Assembly: GCF_003086695.1 (NCBI RefSeq)
Contig: NZ_CP025999.1
Span: 1,290,820 to 1,354,819, forward strand
Length of the DNA: 64,000 nt
Direction: 5' to 3'
Source of the DNA: Stenotrophomonas sp. SAU14A_NAIMI4_8
GTDB lineage: Bacteria > Pseudomonadota > Gammaproteobacteria > Xanthomonadales > Xanthomonadaceae
Part shown: in pieces, positions 18,193 to 27,368 of the stretch
How the letters are laid out: each line of letters begins with the position of its first letter
Position numbering within the stretch: the stretch's first letter is position 1
Notes under the pieces: model-generated
Seen by the model: the letters and a program-made list of their open reading frames with translations, nothing else
Database searches by the model: none
What the model was told of the DNA's origin: nothing
Position numbers and translations under genes: made by a program

Positions 18193-18589
18193 GCCGAGCA
18201 TGGCTCGGCTCTACCGGAAATGTGCAGCCGAGCAAGGCTCGGCTCTACCGGAAATGTGCAGCCGAGCATGGCTCGGCTCTACCGGAAATGTGCAGCCGAG
18301 CATGGCTCGGCTCTACCGGAAATGTGCAGCCGAGCATGGCTCGGCTCTACCGGAAATGTGCAGCCGAGCATGGCTCGGCTCTACCGGAAATGTGCAGCCG
18401 AGCATGGCTCGGCTCTACCGGAAATGTGCAGCCGAGCATGGCTCGGCTCTACCGGAAATGTGCAGCCGAGCATGGCTCGGCTCTACCGGAAATGTGCAGC
18501 CGAGCATGGCTCGGCTCTACCGGAAATGCGCAGCCGAGCATGGCTCGGCTCTACCGGAAATGTGCAGCCGAGCATGGCTCGGCTCTACC
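18193..18589 (-). repeat. tandem array of twelve 34-bp reverse GTAG-REP units
   Basis: Twelve hairpins GCCGAGC/GCTCGGC followed by TCTACC start every 34 bp from 18193 to 18567; read on the minus strand each begins GTAGAGCCGAGC. The linker CGGAAATGTGCA is almost invariant. Unit 2 has AGCAAGGC instead of AGCATGGC, and one linker near 18522 has GCGCA instead of GTGCA. The last unit touches the stop codon of the minus-strand M15 peptidase. There are no unique spacers, so this is not CRISPR. Confidence 0.95.
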
Positions 18590-19399
18590 TCAGTCGTTGG
18601 CCGGTGCCCAGCACCAGTGCCACGGCTCGTAGACGATGCCGTGCGGGTTGTCGCGCGGGTAGCTCAACCGGAACCCGTGGCCACCGGCGTGCGCCTGCAG
18701 CCAGGCGAACGCCTCGGTGGCTTCAAACGTTTCTTCCGCCGGCGCATCGCCCGGCGTGCCGATATCCAGCGCATCACCCCGGTGGTGTTCGCTGAAGCCC
18801 GGCGCGGCGTTGACCTTCAGGATCTCGGCCACGCTCAGCCCGCGCGCGCGCTTGCGTTCGAAAATACCCAGTTGGTAAGCGTGGCTGCGGAAACCGGAAA
18901 TCGCATCCAGCGCCACGCCGTCGCGCGCGGCGTGCAGGCGCATGCGGCGCCAGCCCTGCGCGGCGGCGCGGCGCAGCCACAGCGGGCGGCCGAAACGGTC
19001 GCGCCCGGCGAAGTGCAGCAGGCAGGGCTCGGCTTCCAGTGGCAAGCCGCAGTCCTGTGCATAGGCATCCGCATCCAGGCCCAGCTGCTGCAGGCGCTGC
19101 TGCAGGCCCGCCAGCGGCAGCCAGTGGTCTTCCAGCGTTGCGGCGAAGGGGCGGGCGCGGGCCTGTTCCAACAGCGCCAGGGCCGCTTCCACGCCGGGCT
19201 CGCGCGGCAGCCGCGCGACCAGTGAGTGCACACCGTGGTCCAGCACCACGGCCAGGTAGCGGCCATCCTGCTTGCGCCGCAGCACCCACTGCGCGCGGGC
19301 CAGCAGGCGTGCATCCAGGTTGCTGCGCGCGCGCAGCAGGGCGGCCGGCCACAGTTCCACGGCCTCGGTGTTGATCAGCAGGGGGGCGCGACGGTGCAT
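18590..19399 (-). CDS. M15 family metallopeptidase (VanY-like D-Ala-D-Ala carboxypeptidase)
   Basis: A 269-residue protein. The C-terminal half carries the M15 zinc signature S203-x-H205-x-x-G208-x-A210-x-D212 (SEHHRGDALD) and the second motif E258-P-W-H261 (YEPWHW), with the catalytic Glu and last zinc ligand. The ISGFRSHAYQLGIF stretch before it is also conserved. It probably trims stem peptides of peptidoglycan. No convincing signal peptide is visible at the chosen ATG (19399), so how it reaches the periplasm is unclear. The N-terminal ~120 residues are not recognised. It is immediately followed by the REP array. Confidence 0.88.
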   Translation of the reverse strand: MHRRAPLLINTEAVELWPAALLRARSNLDARLLARAQWVLRRKQDGRYLAVVLDHGVHSLVARLPREPGVEAALALLEQARARPFAATLEDHWLPLAGLQQRLQQLGLDADAYAQDCGLPLEAEPCLLHFAGRDRFGRPLWLRRAAAQGWRRMRLHAARDGVALDAISGFRSHAYQLGIFERKRARGLSVAEILKVNAAPGFSEHHRGDALDIGTPGDAPAEETFEATEAFAWLQAHAGGHGFRLSYPRDNPHGIVYEPWHWCWAPAND

Positions 19400-19408
19400 G
19401 CCCGCAGC

Positions 19409-20029
19409 TTACTGCCGTGGCGTGGTGGCGGCCACCTTCTGCAGCGCGTCCAGCAGCGCCTGCGGCCGCTCCAGGCTGAGCAGCAGGGTGCTGCCGCCGC
19501 GCACCGGAATCACCAGCGTGCGCTGGCGGTCGGTGACCAGGGCAAACCCCTTGTTGCCGCCCTGCAGGCGGAAGTGGCCCGAATAGAAGCCCGGCATTGA
19601 ATAGCCATTGGTCTTGTAGCGCAGGCCGTAGCGGCGGTCGCGGCCCAGGTCCACCACCTCGGCCTGCTCCAGCTGCAGCTGCGCCACCGGGGTGCGGCGC
19701 CGGTACAGCGTGGAGCGCACGTCCAGCACATTGCCATCGATTACCACCCGGCGGCGGAAGAACGCCATGCCAAGGCCCACGCCGATCAGCACCAGCACGA
19801 CCAGGCTCCATGCCGCGCTGCCCCACAGGCGGAAGAACGGCGGCGCCAGGGTGATCTCCATCCACGGCGCAGCGGCCGGCTCGTGCTTCAGTTCGGCCCA
19901 CACGCACAGCGCGAACACGATCAGCAGCGGCAGCAGGATCCACAGCACGCGCAGTGGCGAACTCTCGGCAACATCGAACGAACGCGGGTCGCTGCCACTC
20001 ATTGCGGTGCTCCCTTGCGCGGCGCGCAT
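19409..20029 (-). CDS. membrane protein with two N-terminal helices and a PH-like domain
   Basis: Up to 206 residues. Hydrophobic helices at about 26-46 and 71-91 are followed by a beta-rich domain starting VVIDGNVLDVRSTLYRRR, which resembles bacterial PH-like domains in membrane proteins. Function is unknown. Two starts are possible: ATG 20029 (AGGAAA upstream, 2 nt after the DUF4177 stop) or ATG 20002 (GGGAG 7 nt upstream). It is the last gene of an SPFH-RHH-DUF4177-PH operon and ends 9 nt before the M15 gene start. Confidence 0.72.
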   Translation of the reverse strand: MRAAQGSTAMSGSDPRSFDVAESSPLRVLWILLPLLIVFALCVWAELKHEPAAAPWMEITLAPPFFRLWGSAAWSLVVLVLIGVGLGMAFFRRRVVIDGNVLDVRSTLYRRRTPVAQLQLEQAEVVDLGRDRRYGLRYKTNGYSMPGFYSGHFRLQGGNKGFALVTDRQRTLVIPVRGGSTLLLSLERPQALLDALQKVAATTPRQ

Positions 20030-20031
20030 GG

Positions 20032-20211
20032 TCAGATTTCCTTCTTGAAGACCAGCATGGCCGGGCGCATCGGCGCGGGAATGATCACGTTCACCAGTTC
20101 CCAGCCCAGCAGCCCCTGCCGGGTCAGTTCGTTCTGGATGTCCTCGGCCTTCAGCACGCCCATCAGCGATGTCTTCACTTCAATGGTCTGGTAGCTCCAG
20201 CGCTTGCTCAT
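20032..20211 (-). CDS. DUF4177-like small protein
   Basis: A 59-residue protein below usual ORF length cut-offs. It starts [14 protein letters not shown], includes [15 protein letters not shown] in the middle and ends AMLVFKKEI. The W-x-Y-x-x-I...L-N-x-x-G-x-x-G-W-E-L-V pattern is the DUF4177 signature, a compact alpha/beta fold of unknown role. Its ATG overlaps the TGA of the upstream RHH gene (ATGA), indicating translational coupling. Real because of the family signature and the tight operon. Confidence 0.85.
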   Translation of the reverse strand: MSKRWSYQTIEVKTSLMGVLKAEDIQNELTRQGLLGWELVNVIIPAPMRPAMLVFKKEI

Positions 20212-20387
20212 TCCTTGTCCTCGGGTGATGGCGTGGGTTTTGGCAGGCGCCCTGCCTTGCGCAGGGCGTCGCGCAGCACGTATTCGATCTGGGCATTCAA
20301 GCTGCGCAGCTCGTCGTCAGCCCAGCGTTGCGCCGCAGCCAGCACGTCGGCGTTGATGCGCAGCGGATAGGCTTTCTTCTCACTCAT
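20208..20387 (-). CDS. Arc-type ribbon-helix-helix protein
   Basis: A 59-residue protein. [20 protein letters not shown] is a short strand (YPLRI) plus helix A, then [20 protein letters not shown] is helix B: the ribbon-helix-helix layout of Arc/MetJ-like DNA-binding dimers. Residues in the strand (Tyr7, Leu9, Arg10 area) would contact DNA. It lies between the SPFH gene and DUF4177 in one operon and has GGAG 5 nt before ATG 20387. It is a natural candidate for autoregulation through the 17-bp palindrome upstream of the operon. Confidence 0.85.
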   Translation of the reverse strand: MSEKKAYPLRINADVLAAAQRWADDELRSLNAQIEYVLRDALRKAGRLPKPTPSPEDKE

Positions 20388-20432
20388 GCGAACTCCTGGC
20401 GGGGCGCGGTGGCGCCCCGTTGCGAGGGTGGC

Positions 20433-21314
20433 TCAGTACAGCGAACCGGCGTTGACGATCGGCTGGGTGCCGCGGTCCGAGCACAGCACGGTCAGCAGGT
20501 TGCTGACCATGTGCGCCTTGCGTTCTTCGTCCAGCTGCACCACGCCGTTCTTCTGCAGTTCGGCCAGGGCCATTTCCACCATGCCCACCGCACCGGCCAC
20601 GATGCGCGTGCGCGCGGCGATCACCGCATTGGCCTGCTGGCGCTGCAGCATGGCCTGGGCGATTTCGGCGGCGTAGGCCAGGTGGCTGATGCGCGCATCC
20701 AGCACCTGCACGCCGGCGTCGGCCAGGCGTTCGGCCAGTTCGTTCTTCAGGTGCTGGGAAATCTCGCTGGCGTGGCTGCGCAGGGCCAGCTGGCCATCCT
20801 CGTGCTGGTCGTAGGGATAGCTGGTGGCCATCGCGCGCAGCGCCGATTCGGACTGGATATGCACGAAGCTTTCGTAGTCATCCACGTTGTAGACCGCTTC
20901 GGAGGCATCGACCACCTGCCAGACGATCACCGCGGCAATCTCGATCGGGCTGCCATCAAGCTCGTTCACCTTCAGCTTGCCGCTTTCGAAGTTGCGCACG
21001 CGCTGGCTGACCCGGCGCTTGGAATAGAAGGGGTTGTTCCAGCGCAGGCCGTTGTCCTTCACCGTGCCCACGTATTTGCCGAACAGGCTCAGCACCGCCG
21101 CCTGGTTGGGCTGCACCGTGTACAGGCCGGCCAGCACCAGCACTGCGGCGACGACCAACAGCAGGCCGCCCAGCATCATCAGCAGGTTCGGTGCGCCGGT
21201 GCTGGCTTTGGCTGCCACCCCCAGCACGAACAGCGCGCCACCGGCCAGCGCGGCCAGCAGCGAGACGGCCAGCGTGCCCAGACCGTTGAGGGAGGAAAGC
21301 GACTTCTCTTTCAT
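20433..21314 (-). CDS. SPFH/Band 7 domain protein (stomatin/prohibitin-like)
   Basis: A 293-residue membrane scaffold protein. Two hydrophobic segments near the N terminus (about 13-34 and 42-63) precede the SPFH domain, which begins [22 protein letters not shown] and includes [22 protein letters not shown] helical region ([20 protein letters not shown] through [17 protein letters not shown]) follows. Family members form microdomains and often serve membrane stress responses or protease regulation. It leads an operon with RHH, DUF4177 and PH-like genes and is divergent from purT. Confidence 0.93.
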   Translation of the reverse strand: MKEKSLSSLNGLGTLAVSLLAALAGGALFVLGVAAKASTGAPNLLMMLGGLLLVVAAVLVLAGLYTVQPNQAAVLSLFGKYVGTVKDNGLRWNNPFYSKRRVSQRVRNFESGKLKVNELDGSPIEIAAVIVWQVVDASEAVYNVDDYESFVHIQSESALRAMATSYPYDQHEDGQLALRSHASEISQHLKNELAERLADAGVQVLDARISHLAYAAEIAQAMLQRQQANAVIAARTRIVAGAVGMVEMALAELQKNGVVQLDEERKAHMVSNLLTVLCSDRGTQPIVNAGSLY

Positions 21315-21344
21315 GGCAGTACGTCCTTGAGGGTTCGATTGAAC

Positions 21345-21361
21345 GATATCAAATTGATATC
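21345..21361. promoter_or_regulatory. perfect 17-bp palindrome, probable operator of the SPFH operon
   Basis: GATATCAAATTGATATC (8-bp arms, single central base) lies 30 nt upstream of the SPFH start in the 129-bp divergent region with purT. On the minus strand it falls between a possible -35 (TTGCGA) and -10 (TATCGT), a good place for repression. The RHH protein of the same operon is a candidate ligand, by inference only. Confidence 0.55.
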
Positions 21362-21443
21362 AGATCGCAAGTGCCGTTCGTCGGCCGAACCGGCCGGACC
21401 GGCTAGAATGCCCACCCGCCTTCACATCGCTGCTGGAACCCCC

Positions 21444-22631
21444 ATGGCCAAGCTTGGAACCCCGCTGTCCCCCTCCGCCACCCGTGTGCTGCTGCTGGGC
21501 TCGGGCGAACTTGGCAAGGAAGTGGCCATTGAACTGCAGCGCCTGGGCGTGGAAGTGATTGCCGCCGACCGTTATGCCGATGCCCCGGCCATGCAGGTGG
21601 CGCACCGTTCGCACGTGATCGACATGCTCGACGCCATGGCCCTGCGCGCGCTGATTGCCCAGGAGCAGCCGCACCTGGTGGTGCCGGAAATCGAGGCGAT
21701 CCACACCGAAACCCTGGTGCAGCTGGAACAGGAACAGGGCCTGCGGGTGATTCCGACCGCGCGCGCCGCGCGCCTGACCATGGACCGCGAAGGCATCCGC
21801 CGCTTGGCCGCCGAAACCCTGGGCCTGCCGACCTCGCCGTACCGCTTCGTGGATACCGAAGCCGAATACCGCGCCGCGGTGGCCGCCATCGGCCTGCCGT
21901 GCGTGGTCAAGCCGGTCATGTCCTCCTCGGGCAAGGGCCAGAGCACCCTGCGCAGCGAGGCCGACATCGCCCCGGCCTGGGACTACGCGCAGACCGGCGG
22001 CCGTGCCGGTGCCGGCCGCTGCATCGTCGAAGGCTTCATCGACTTCGATTACGAGATCACCCTGCTGACCGTGCGCCACGCCGGCGGCACCTCGTTCTGC
22101 GCGCCGATCGGCCACCTGCAGAAGGACGGCGACTACCGCGAAAGCTGGCAGCCGCAGCCGATGACGGACAAGGCCCTGGCGCGTGCGGAGGAGATCTCGC
22201 GCGCGATCACCGACGATCTGGGCGGTTGGGGCCTGTTCGGCGTGGAGCTGTTCGTGAAGGGCGACGAGGTGTGGTTCAGCGAAGTGTCGCCGCGCCCGCA
22301 CGATACCGGTCTGGTCACCCTGGTATCGCAGGAACTGAGTGAGTTCGCGCTGCATGCGCGCGCGATCCTGGGCCTGCCGATTCCGGTCATCCGCCAGAGC
22401 GGCCCGTCGGCCTCGTGCGCGCTGCTGGCCCATGGCGAAGGCGTGCCGTACTTCAACAACGTGGCCGCCGCGCTGCAGGTGCCCGACACCGCCGTGCGCC
22501 TGTTCGGCAAGCCCAGCGTGCATGGCCACCGCCGCGTGGGCGTGACCCTGGCGCGTGCGGAAAGCATCGACGAGGCACGTGCCATCGCGCGCGATGCCGC
22601 CGAAGCCATCGGCGTGGAACTGCGCCCGTAA
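21444..22631 (+). CDS. purT: formate-dependent phosphoribosylglycinamide formyltransferase PurT
   Basis: A 395-residue ATP-grasp enzyme of purine synthesis. It forms formyl-GAR from GAR, formate and ATP, bypassing folate-dependent PurN. The N terminus has the nucleotide-binding turn [15 protein letters not shown]-grasp features include [16 protein letters not shown] and the Mg-binding segment [24 protein letters not shown]. Length and motifs match E. coli PurT. ATG 21444 fits the conserved start; a long upstream open frame is antisense shadow of the SPFH gene. Confidence 0.97.
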   Translation: MAKLGTPLSPSATRVLLLGSGELGKEVAIELQRLGVEVIAADRYADAPAMQVAHRSHVIDMLDAMALRALIAQEQPHLVVPEIEAIHTETLVQLEQEQGLRVIPTARAARLTMDREGIRRLAAETLGLPTSPYRFVDTEAEYRAAVAAIGLPCVVKPVMSSSGKGQSTLRSEADIAPAWDYAQTGGRAGAGRCIVEGFIDFDYEITLLTVRHAGGTSFCAPIGHLQKDGDYRESWQPQPMTDKALARAEEISRAITDDLGGWGLFGVELFVKGDEVWFSEVSPRPHDTGLVTLVSQELSEFALHARAILGLPIPVIRQSGPSASCALLAHGEGVPYFNNVAAALQVPDTAVRLFGKPSVHGHRRVGVTLARAESIDEARAIARDAAEAIGVELRP

Positions 22632-22635
22632 GAAG

Positions 22636-22694
22636 GTAGCGCCGGGCCATGCCCGGCGCCCGCATCCCGGTAGGTACCGACCGTTGGTCGGTAC
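22636..22694. repeat. two direct GTAG REP elements
   Basis: GTAG at 22636 (arms CGCCGGGC/GCCCGGCG) and GTAG at 22670 (arms GTACCGAC/GTCGGTAC) fill the gap between the purT stop and the convergent EEP-family gene. Confidence 0.85.
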
Positions 22695-22702
22695 GTTTTT
22701 CG

Positions 22703-23917
22703 TTACCGCACGTCCACCCACACCAGGTGGTGGTCGCTGCCGTCGGCAATCTTCGCTTCGGGGCTTTCATTGGCCGGCCAGAACACGCCGCTGCCCACGT
22801 ATTCGAAACCGGTGGAGGGCAGCACGTAGTCCAGGCGCATGGTGCCCGACTTCGGGCCGAAATCACCGGTGGCGTGGAACGGTGCGCCCTTGCGCACGAT
22901 GCCCTTGGCCGCATAGGCCAGGCTGGTCTGTTCGGCACCCACGCTGCGCGGGGTGGGGTAGCGCAGCACGCGCGGGTTCTCGATCAGGTTGACGATGGCA
23001 TCGTGGCGGCCATCGCCATCGACCGGATCGTTGTTCAGATCGCCGAAGATCACAAAGCGCGCGTCCTGGGCCAGGCCACCGCACTTGCCCTGGTCATCGC
23101 ACAGCCAGGGCTTGTCGCCGGCCGACAGGTATTCCTGCCACAGCCGCAGTTCGTCGTGGTTGCGCGCGGCATTGCGCTTTTCCGGGCCGTCGAACACCGG
23201 CGGGGTCGGGTGCGAAACCAGCGCATGCACCACGCCGGCCGGGGTCTGCACCGGCACATCCCAATGCGACTTCGAGGACAGGCGCAGCTGCGACCACACC
23301 GCATCGCTGTAGAAGCTCTTGCCGGTGCGCGGGTCGACCGGACGGATCGCGCCGGGCATCGTGCTCCACTTCAGCAGCTGGAAGCTGCGCACCTTGGCCT
23401 CGTCGATCGGGTAGCGCGACAGCACCAGCATGCCGTACTGGCCCGGGTGCAGGCCGTAGCCCCAGGCATCGTTGCCGCGGCTGCGGCCGTCGCCGCCCAC
23501 CGTGCCATTGCCGTCCAGGTCCAGGCCGCTGGGCACGCCGGTGTTGACCGGGGCCAGATAGCGGTAGGCGAAGTGCAGCGGCTTGCCGCCGCCGGGCTGG
23601 GCCACGTCCAGGTAGCGTTGCTGGAACAGATCGGCGGCGCGGTGCGCATCGTCGAAGTCGAATTCGTTCAGCAGCACCAGGTCCGGCCGCACCTGCTGCA
23701 GCACCGCGGCGATCTTGCGGACATGTTCACTGTCGCCTTCCAGTTCCTTGATCAGGCCGCCGGCATCGTCCGAATACAGCGAGGTGTTGTAGGTGGCCAG
23801 GCGCAGCGTTGCAGACGGCGTTTCGGTCATCGCGGGGGGCTTGGCGAAGGCGGGGGCGCTGGCGCCGCAGAGCAGGGCCAGGGCGAGGATCAGGGGATGG
23901 CGGCGGGTCATGTTCAT
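22703..23917 (-). CDS. secreted endonuclease/exonuclease/phosphatase (EEP) family protein
   Basis: A 404-residue protein with a signal peptide (MNMTRRHP, hydrophobic core, GASAPAFA). The EEP fold is shown by LRLATYNTSLY, LVLLNEFDFDD (catalytic Asn/Glu position), FVIFGDLNNDPVDGDG (Asp-Leu-Asn motif) and C-terminal DHHLVWVDV (Asp-His). Members include DNases, phosphodiesterases and sphingomyelinases. With a signal peptide this one is likely a periplasmic or extracellular nuclease or phosphodiesterase. Convergent with purT, with REP elements between. Confidence 0.88.
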   Translation of the reverse strand: MNMTRRHPLILALALLCGASAPAFAKPPAMTETPSATLRLATYNTSLYSDDAGGLIKELEGDSEHVRKIAAVLQQVRPDLVLLNEFDFDDAHRAADLFQQRYLDVAQPGGGKPLHFAYRYLAPVNTGVPSGLDLDGNGTVGGDGRSRGNDAWGYGLHPGQYGMLVLSRYPIDEAKVRSFQLLKWSTMPGAIRPVDPRTGKSFYSDAVWSQLRLSSKSHWDVPVQTPAGVVHALVSHPTPPVFDGPEKRNAARNHDELRLWQEYLSAGDKPWLCDDQGKCGGLAQDARFVIFGDLNNDPVDGDGRHDAIVNLIENPRVLRYPTPRSVGAEQTSLAYAAKGIVRKGAPFHATGDFGPKSGTMRLDYVLPSTGFEYVGSGVFWPANESPEAKIADGSDHHLVWVDVR

Positions 23918-23955
23918 GGGCCGTATTGTGCACCCGGCCCGGTGTCAGCGGTTTG

Positions 23956-24711
23956 TCAGCGGCCGTCCAGTTCCTTGTCGAAATCGTGCCAGCGGCGGCC
24001 GTCGTAGGCCTCCAGCGGGCGGAACCGGCGCTTGTAGTCCATCTTCTGGTGCTCGCGTATCCAGTAGCCCAGATACACATGCGGCAGGCCTTCGCGGCGG
24101 GCCCATTCAATCTGCTGCAGGATGGCGAAGGTGCCCAGCCCGCGCGCGGCGTGCGCTGGGTCGAAGAAGGTATAGACCGCCGACAGCCCGTGCTCGGTCA
24201 CATCGGTCACCGCCACGCCCAGCAACTGGCTGGGCTGGCCGTCGTGGCCGGGCAGGCGCATTTCCATGAAGCGGGTATGCGACCAGGTGCCGATCAGGAA
24301 CTGCTCGAACTCGTGCGGGCCATGGTCATCCATGCCGCCATTGGCATGCCGGTGTACCAGGTAGCGGTGGTACAGATCGAACAGGTCCTGGCGCGGCATG
24401 GCCGCGGTGATGCGCACTTCCAGATCGGCATTGCGCGCCGCGCAGCGGCGTTGGCTGCGGTCGGCGGCGAAGCGGGCCACGGGAATGCGCACGGCCACGC
24501 AGGCGTGGCACTGCGCGCAATGCGGGCGGTAGACCAGATCGCCGCTGCGGCGGAAGCCCCAGCTCAGCGCCAGCGGGTACAGCCCGCCCAGGCGGCGGTC
24601 CTGCGGATCGAGCACCAGATCGCGCGCCACCCGGTCCGGCCAGTACCCACACGGGTGCTCGCCGGTCTGGAACAGCCGCAGTTCGTCGTCTCTGTCGCCG
24701 TGTATCGCCAT
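23956..24711 (-). CDS. bpt: aspartate/glutamate leucyltransferase (N-end rule transferase)
   Basis: A 251-residue leucyl-tRNA-protein transferase of the ATE/Bpt family. It adds Leu to N-terminal Asp or Glu, marking proteins for ClpAP. Family features are the N-terminal [14 protein letters not shown], the cysteine motif [36 protein letters not shown], and the C-terminal [29 protein letters not shown] 24711 fits the family start; the much longer upstream frame is a shadow of the EF-hand gene. Confidence 0.94.
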   Translation of the reverse strand: MAIHGDRDDELRLFQTGEHPCGYWPDRVARDLVLDPQDRRLGGLYPLALSWGFRRSGDLVYRPHCAQCHACVAVRIPVARFAADRSQRRCAARNADLEVRITAAMPRQDLFDLYHRYLVHRHANGGMDDHGPHEFEQFLIGTWSHTRFMEMRLPGHDGQPSQLLGVAVTDVTEHGLSAVYTFFDPAHAARGLGTFAILQQIEWARREGLPHVYLGYWIREHQKMDYKRRFRPLEAYDGRRWHDFDKELDGR

Positions 24712-24864
24712 GGGCACAGCATAGCCCCAGTGTGTCGCATCGGCCGCGACTGTCCGCCCGATGAACGGAACCGGCCGACGCGTCAACCGATGCCGCGTAC
24801 AGGCGTTGTTGTCCCCCGAGGGTGAACTGATCACCCCGACGCAACCCCTACCAGGAGTGACCCG

Positions 24865-25434
24865 ATGATCCGTACCCCCCTGTTGCTGGCCCTGCTGCTG
24901 GGCACCTCCGCCACCGGTATCGCGCTGGCCGCCGACACTCCGGCCCCGCCGGCACCGCGCCCGGTGAAGCTGGACACCAACGGCGACGGCGTGATCGACC
25001 GCAGCGAAGCGGCGGCCAACCCGCGCCTGGCGGCGAAGTTCGACGAACTGGACAAGAACAAGGACGGCAAGCTGTCGCGTGATGAGCTGCCGCGCTGGAA
25101 GCATGGCCGTCGCGGTGGCCATGGCGGTCCCGATGCCTGGATGGCCAAGCTGGACGTGAACAAGGATGGCCGCATCAGCCGCGAGGAAGCCAAGGCCGAT
25201 CCGCGCCTGGCCGCGCGCTTCGACCAGATGGACGTCAACAAGGATGGCTATCTGGACAAGGCCGACCGCGAGCTGCGCATGAAGCACCATCGTGACGCCT
25301 GGTTCGCCGCGGCCGACACCAACAAGGACGGCCAGCTGAGCAAGGCCGAATTCGATGCGGCCAAGGGCCCGATGCACGGTGGCCCGCGCCCGGGTGGCCC
25401 GCGTGACGGCATGCCGCCGAAGCCGCAGCGCTGA
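24865..25434 (+). CDS. secreted EF-hand calcium-binding protein
   Basis: A 189-residue protein with a signal peptide (cleavage near ALA-ADTPAP). Calcium-binding DxNxDG loops begin at Asp37, Asp63, Asp97, Asp123 and Asp151. Four have the full acidic end position; the fourth loop ([12 protein letters not shown]) is less canonical. A Gly/His/Arg-rich linker separates loops 2 and 3, and the tail is Gly/Pro-rich. CAGGAGTGACCCG before ATG 24865 is a good ribosome-binding site. Probably a periplasmic calcium buffer or sensor; role unknown. Confidence 0.92.
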   Translation: MIRTPLLLALLLGTSATGIALAADTPAPPAPRPVKLDTNGDGVIDRSEAAANPRLAAKFDELDKNKDGKLSRDELPRWKHGRRGGHGGPDAWMAKLDVNKDGRISREEAKADPRLAARFDQMDVNKDGYLDKADRELRMKHHRDAWFAAADTNKDGQLSKAEFDAAKGPMHGGPRPGGPRDGMPPKPQR

Positions 25435-25454
25435 GTCACCGCGTTCTGATCGAC

Positions 25455-25483
25455 CACGACGCCGGCGCACTGCCGGCGTCGTG
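25455..25483. terminator. strong hairpin between convergent genes
   Basis: A 12-bp perfect stem CACGACGCCGGC / GCCGGCGTCGTG with a 5-nt loop lies between the EF-hand gene and the sigma factor gene, which converge. No T-run follows on either strand, so it may act as an mRNA 3' stabiliser rather than a classical terminator. Confidence 0.55.
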
Positions 25484-25493
25484 CGTTGCGGGC

Positions 25494-26711
25494 CTAGCGG
25501 CCGCCGGTATGGGCCACCGCATACAGCACCACGCCCAGCACCATGATGTTCATGGCGATGACGCCGGTTCGTCCATACATCGATTCATACACCCAGTTGG
25601 TGCCGGTGCGCCCACGCCGCGCCGAATCGCGGGCGATCAGCGGCGCCATGATCCGCTGCAGCGGCCCCAGGCACTGGTAGTTCACCAGGCTCAGGCCGAG
25701 CACCAGCACCAGCAGATGCACCCAGGTCGGGGTCTGCAGCAGCACCACTGCCAGCACCGACAGGCAGCAGGCCATGGCGGTCCAGGTGTTCATGCGCACG
25801 AAGCGCCAGACCTGCGCGCGTTCGGCATCGGTCTTGGCGTAGGACAGCAGGAAACGACCGCCCAGGTAGCTGCCGATCACGCCGCCGGCCACGCCACCGG
25901 CGAAGGCGCCCCAGGTGCTGGCCGGAATCATGTGCAGGTAGCCCAGCGCGGCGGTGACCGAGCCCATGGCGGTGCCGCCGGCCACGCTGGCCCCGCCCAG
26001 GCCCAGCTTGCTGCCACCCATGCCGACGCCGGCGCTCAGCAGGATCGCCGCGCTGGCGGTACCGGGGGCCGCCACCAGCACCATCGACACCACGGCCGTG
26101 GCGAACGCCGCACTGGGCGCGCTGCTGCGGGCGAATTCGCCGAAACGCTGCAGCAGGCCGTCGCGCACTTGGCCGCGTGCGCGCGACAGGCGCTTGCGCA
26201 CGGCCGCATCGCTCAGCCCCAGCAGGTCGGCCACCTGCTGCGAGCGTTGCCCTTCGCGGTAGTACAGCAGCAGCACTTCGCGGCTGTCGCTGGGCAGGGC
26301 GGAAATGATGTCTTCGGCGGCGATTTCTTCTTCCAGCCGCTGCAGCCGGTCGGGCGCGCCCGGGGTCGGGTCGGCGGCCATGCCCAGCGCCACTTCGGCG
26401 GCTTCGCCGGTGAGCGGCCGGCCGCGCTGCGAGCGCAGCCAGTCGCGGGCCAGGTTGCGGGTGATCTGCCGCAGCCAGGGCAGGAAACTGGTGCTGCTGC
26501 GTAGCTGGTGCAACTGCTGCCAGCCCTTCACGAACGCTTCCTGGGCGATGTCCTCACTGGCCTGGCGGTCGCGGGTGATGGCCAGGGCGATGGCGGTGAT
26601 GGTGTTCTGGCAGGCCAGCACGATGCGGCCATAGGCGTGCTGGCAGCCGCCGGCAGCGGCGGGCAGCTCGCGTTCCAGGGTCTGGTCGATCGATGCGGCG
26701 AACGTCGTCAT
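25494..26711 (-). CDS. ECF-type sigma factor fused to a C-terminal membrane domain
   Basis: A 405-residue protein. Region 2 (about 26-93) reads [20 protein letters not shown], then [18 protein letters not shown]. Region 4 (about 135-190) reads [20 protein letters not shown] through [20 protein letters not shown]. Past residue 200 the protein becomes strongly hydrophobic, with about five helices and Gly-rich segments. An ECF sigma with a built-in membrane part may be self-sequestered and released by proteolysis or a membrane signal. No separate anti-sigma gene is adjacent. ATG 26711 was chosen because it fits region 2. Confidence 0.88.
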   Translation of the reverse strand: MTTFAASIDQTLERELPAAAGGCQHAYGRIVLACQNTITAIALAITRDRQASEDIAQEAFVKGWQQLHQLRSSTSFLPWLRQITRNLARDWLRSQRGRPLTGEAAEVALGMAADPTPGAPDRLQRLEEEIAAEDIISALPSDSREVLLLYYREGQRSQQVADLLGLSDAAVRKRLSRARGQVRDGLLQRFGEFARSSAPSAAFATAVVSMVLVAAPGTASAAILLSAGVGMGGSKLGLGGASVAGGTAMGSVTAALGYLHMIPASTWGAFAGGVAGGVIGSYLGGRFLLSYAKTDAERAQVWRFVRMNTWTAMACCLSVLAVVLLQTPTWVHLLVLVLGLSLVNYQCLGPLQRIMAPLIARDSARRGRTGTNWVYESMYGRTGVIAMNIMVLGVVLYAVAHTGGR

Positions 26712-26784
26712 GGCGGCGGCTCCTGCAGGGATTGTGTCCCAAGACGCCGCCGCGCGCGAAGTGTGACCGGACGTGGCCCGATCA

Positions 26785-26850
26785 CGCCGGGCATGGCCCG
26801 GCGGCTTTTCTGTCAGGCCGCTGCGCTCGCCGGGCATGGCCCGGCGCTAC
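26785..26850 (-). repeat. two reverse GTAG REP elements
   Basis: Elements with arms CGCCGGGC/GCCCGGCG lie at 26785-26803 (CTAC end degraded) and 26828-26850 (complete, ending CTAC) between the sigma factor gene and the DUF2007 gene. Confidence 0.8.
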
Positions 26851-26857
26851 CTGCGCG

Positions 26858-27364
26858 TTACGTTGACGGCTGGATGCGGACCCGCACTTCTTCCTCTTCC
26901 GGCGCGGCCTGCGGTGCCGGCTGCGGCTGGGCCTGCGGGGCCGGAGCCGGTGCCGGGGTGGCCGGGGCGGGCGCGCCACGGTGGCGCAGGCCGATCACCA
27001 GGGCCACGGCGGCAATCACCACCAGCAGGCCGATGCGGATGCGCCAGGCCCAGCCACGGCCGCTGCCGCCTTCCTGCGGTGCGTCGCGGAAGGCGAACTC
27101 GGCGGTGGGGTGGTCGCGGCGGGTGGTGTCGAGCAGGCGTGCCTCGCGCAGGATGTCGCGCGCACGCGGCTGGTCGTCGGCGCGCACGATCCACACCGCC
27201 GGGTAGGCCTGGGCATTGCCCAGGTCGGTATAGCTGAACTGGCCACGGCGGCGGGTCTTGTACGACCGGCCGTTGGTCACCTTCACTTCAATGCCGTGGC
27301 TGCGCAGCAGCTCGGCCACGCCTTCCACGGTTTCCACGCGCTGGCTGCTGAAAATCTGACGCAT
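26858..27364 (-). CDS. DUF2007 domain protein with a transmembrane segment and Pro/Ala/Gln tail
   Basis: A 168-residue protein. The N-terminal ~75 residues (MRQIFSSQRVETVEGVAELL, then VWIVRADDQPRARDIL) form a DUF2007 putative signal-transducing domain. A membrane helix follows at about 109-125 (IGLLVVIAAVALVIGLR), then a tail rich in Pro, Ala, Gln and Glu that would lie across the membrane. Molecular function unknown. It starts 4 nt after the tesB stop and is probably co-transcribed with it. Confidence 0.78.
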   Translation of the reverse strand: MRQIFSSQRVETVEGVAELLRSHGIEVKVTNGRSYKTRRRGQFSYTDLGNAQAYPAVWIVRADDQPRARDILREARLLDTTRRDHPTAEFAFRDAPQEGGSGRGWAWRIRIGLLVVIAAVALVIGLRHRGAPAPATPAPAPAPQAQPQPAPQAAPEEEEVRVRIQPST

Positions 27365-27368
27365 CGTC

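Noticed and set aside
18193..18589. CRISPR array
   Set aside because: The period is regular (34 bp), but there are no unique spacers: the whole unit including the linker repeats, and each unit is a REP hairpin. No cas genes are near.
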